The notes beneath the pieces are model-generated. The model was not told the DNA's origin, ran no database searches, and saw nothing but the letters and a program-made list of their open reading frames with translations. Positions 63,275-64,000 of a DNA stretch of 64,000 nucleotides are shown piece after piece. The stretch is from positions 29,793 through 93,792 of the forward strand of contig CAWEME010000026.1 in the NCBI GenBank assembly GCA_963810055.1. The letters are read 5' to 3'. Source of the DNA: REEB95 sp963810055. GTDB taxonomy: Bacteria; Pseudomonadota; Alphaproteobacteria; ATCC43930; CGMCC-115725. How positions within the stretch are numbered: the stretch's first letter is position 1; each line of letters opens with the position of its first letter. Made by a program: the position numbers and the translations under genes.

Positions 63275-63400
63275 ATGTCCGCTTATGGGGCACAAAGCGG
63301 ACATGGCGGTGATCGGCACCGTAATGTCCGCTGTTGAGGGCAAAGCGGACATTCCAATGTCATGCCGCTATGTCGCCTTTTGACCCAAAGCGGACATTGG
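63275..63400. repeat. Hairpin repeat, copy B with an extra unit
   Basis: 63323-63400 repeats copy A (61174-61250) with few changes: AATGTCCGC, GCGGACATTCCAATGTCATG, and a closing AAGCGGACATTGG. A further single hairpin (GATGTCCGCTTATGGGG ... AAGCGGACATGG) precedes it at 63275-63305. Both copies are in the same direction, flanking the broken surface gene. Confidence 0.75.
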
Positions 63401-63487
63401 CAAGCCACCCCGGGGCGTGTTTATGTTGGAAGGATGTACCGCGGCATTTCGCGTTAGCGGCAAGTTTTCCCGAGACAACCTGTCAGT

Positions 63488-64000
63488 ATGAAAAACCCGG
63501 TCTTTCGTCTTCTGCCCGGGGTAATGCTATGCATAGGCATTACCCTCTTGGCCGGCGTTCTGCAATTGGCCGAACAGCATTTCACCGGGGAAGCCTATGT
63601 GGAAGCGCTGGTGCTGGCGATCCTGGTGGGTGTCGCTGTCCGGACGTTGTGGGGCCCCCGGCGCGCTGTGGTTGCCGGGCATAGAGTTTTCCGCCAAGCT
63701 GCTGCTTGAGATCGCCGTCATGCTGCTAGGCGCTTCGGTCCCCAGCGGGACCGCGCCTGCGATCGGCCCGCCCTCGATGCTGTGGGAATCGTCGGCGATT
63801 GTCGCCGTGGCTTTTGGGCTTCAGCTACGTCAATCTCCCGCGCGCTGGGCTTGCCGCGGCGCATGGCCATTCTAAGTGGCCTGCGGCAACTCGATCTGCG
63901 GCAATTCCGCCATCGCCGCCGTTGGCGCCGGTGATCGGCGCGGATGGGGGACGACGTGGCCCTCCTCCATCGCGTTCACCGCCGTGCTGGGCGTGGCGGT
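63488..64000 (+). pseudogene. YeiH/UPF0324 family membrane protein, broken and cut by the window edge
   Basis: YeiH proteins are putative sulfate or anion exporters with about ten helices. The first frame reads MKNPVFRLLPGVMLCIGITL and EALVLAILVGVAVRTLWGP; a second has LPGIEFSAKLLLEIAVMLLG; and then SYVNLPRALGL-like, LVACGNSICGNSAIAAVGA and SSIAFTAVLGVAV fragments follow in changing frames. These are the conserved family blocks in the right order. At least three single-base shifts in 500 bases. The 3' end is outside the window. Confidence 0.65.

Noticed and set aside
1..64000. CRISPR array, tRNA or rRNA genes, integrated phage or transposase
   Set aside because: I saw no regularly spaced repeats, no tRNA cloverleaf or rRNA sequence, and no integrase, transposase or phage structural gene on either strand.

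Overview
The window is a GC-rich chromosomal segment of an alphaproteobacterium. The evidence is gene order: rpsB-tsf-pyrH-frr-uppS-cdsA-rseP-bamA-skp-lpxD-fabZ-lpxA-lpxI-lpxB and rsh-pdxJ-acpS-lepB-rnc-era-recO-parC are classic alphaproteobacterial clusters, and a prepilin peptidase of the Cpa type, a bactofilin and a ribbon-helix-helix/PAS protein of alphaproteobacterial style are present. I cannot name the genus. No tRNA, rRNA, CRISPR array or prophage was seen.

Region by region. 1-13100 (minus strand): translation start-up genes, then phospholipid, undecaprenol, outer-membrane assembly and lipid A genes; lpxI and lpxB form one open frame that runs off the left edge, and dxr is absent from its usual place between cdsA and rseP. 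13173-24113 (minus): small envelope and stress genes, then parC back to rpoZ. 24144-26763 (minus): an AlgD-type GDP-mannose dehydrogenase and a glycosyltransferase. 26905-32988 (minus): an MFS carrier, class 1B dihydroorotate dehydrogenase (pyrK, pyrD), an M20 N-carbamoyl-amino-acid hydrolase, an XRE regulator and pyrE, tightly packed behind a promoter with a palindromic operator; this looks like an orotate or dihydroorotate utilisation operon. 32985-42000: folK, a NYN nuclease plus family-5 uracil-DNA glycosylase pair, smpB, dapA, a lytic transglycosylase, a dehalogenase/dehydratase pair, and a bactofilin/M23 peptidase pair. 42202-49960: a Lap-type surface adhesion module (LapG-like protease, RHH-PAS regulator, type I secretion LapC/LapB/LapE) without its adhesin, with a recurring ATGGTTAA motif in its intergenic regions. 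50012-54935: folP, folB, an ABC transporter lacking its ATPase, and an MFS exporter. 55040-61148 (plus): a one-carbon module: MetE-like methyltransferase, an HTH-methyltransferase fusion behind a symmetric operator array, then metF, fhs and 5-formyl-THF cyclo-ligase. 61149-64000: two copies of a hairpin repeat flanking a broken Ig-like/autotransporter gene, then a broken YeiH-family gene.

A general caution: at least twelve single-base frameshifts interrupt otherwise well conserved genes (bamA, rseP, an HdeD-type gene, lepB, pdxJ, a dehalogenase, a dehydratase, a MetE-like gene, fhs). By gene length, eleven of the twelve are +1 insertions. They break essential genes, so most are probably sequence errors rather than mutations, and the damage is densest toward the right edge. 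Coordinates given for these genes span the whole restored gene.
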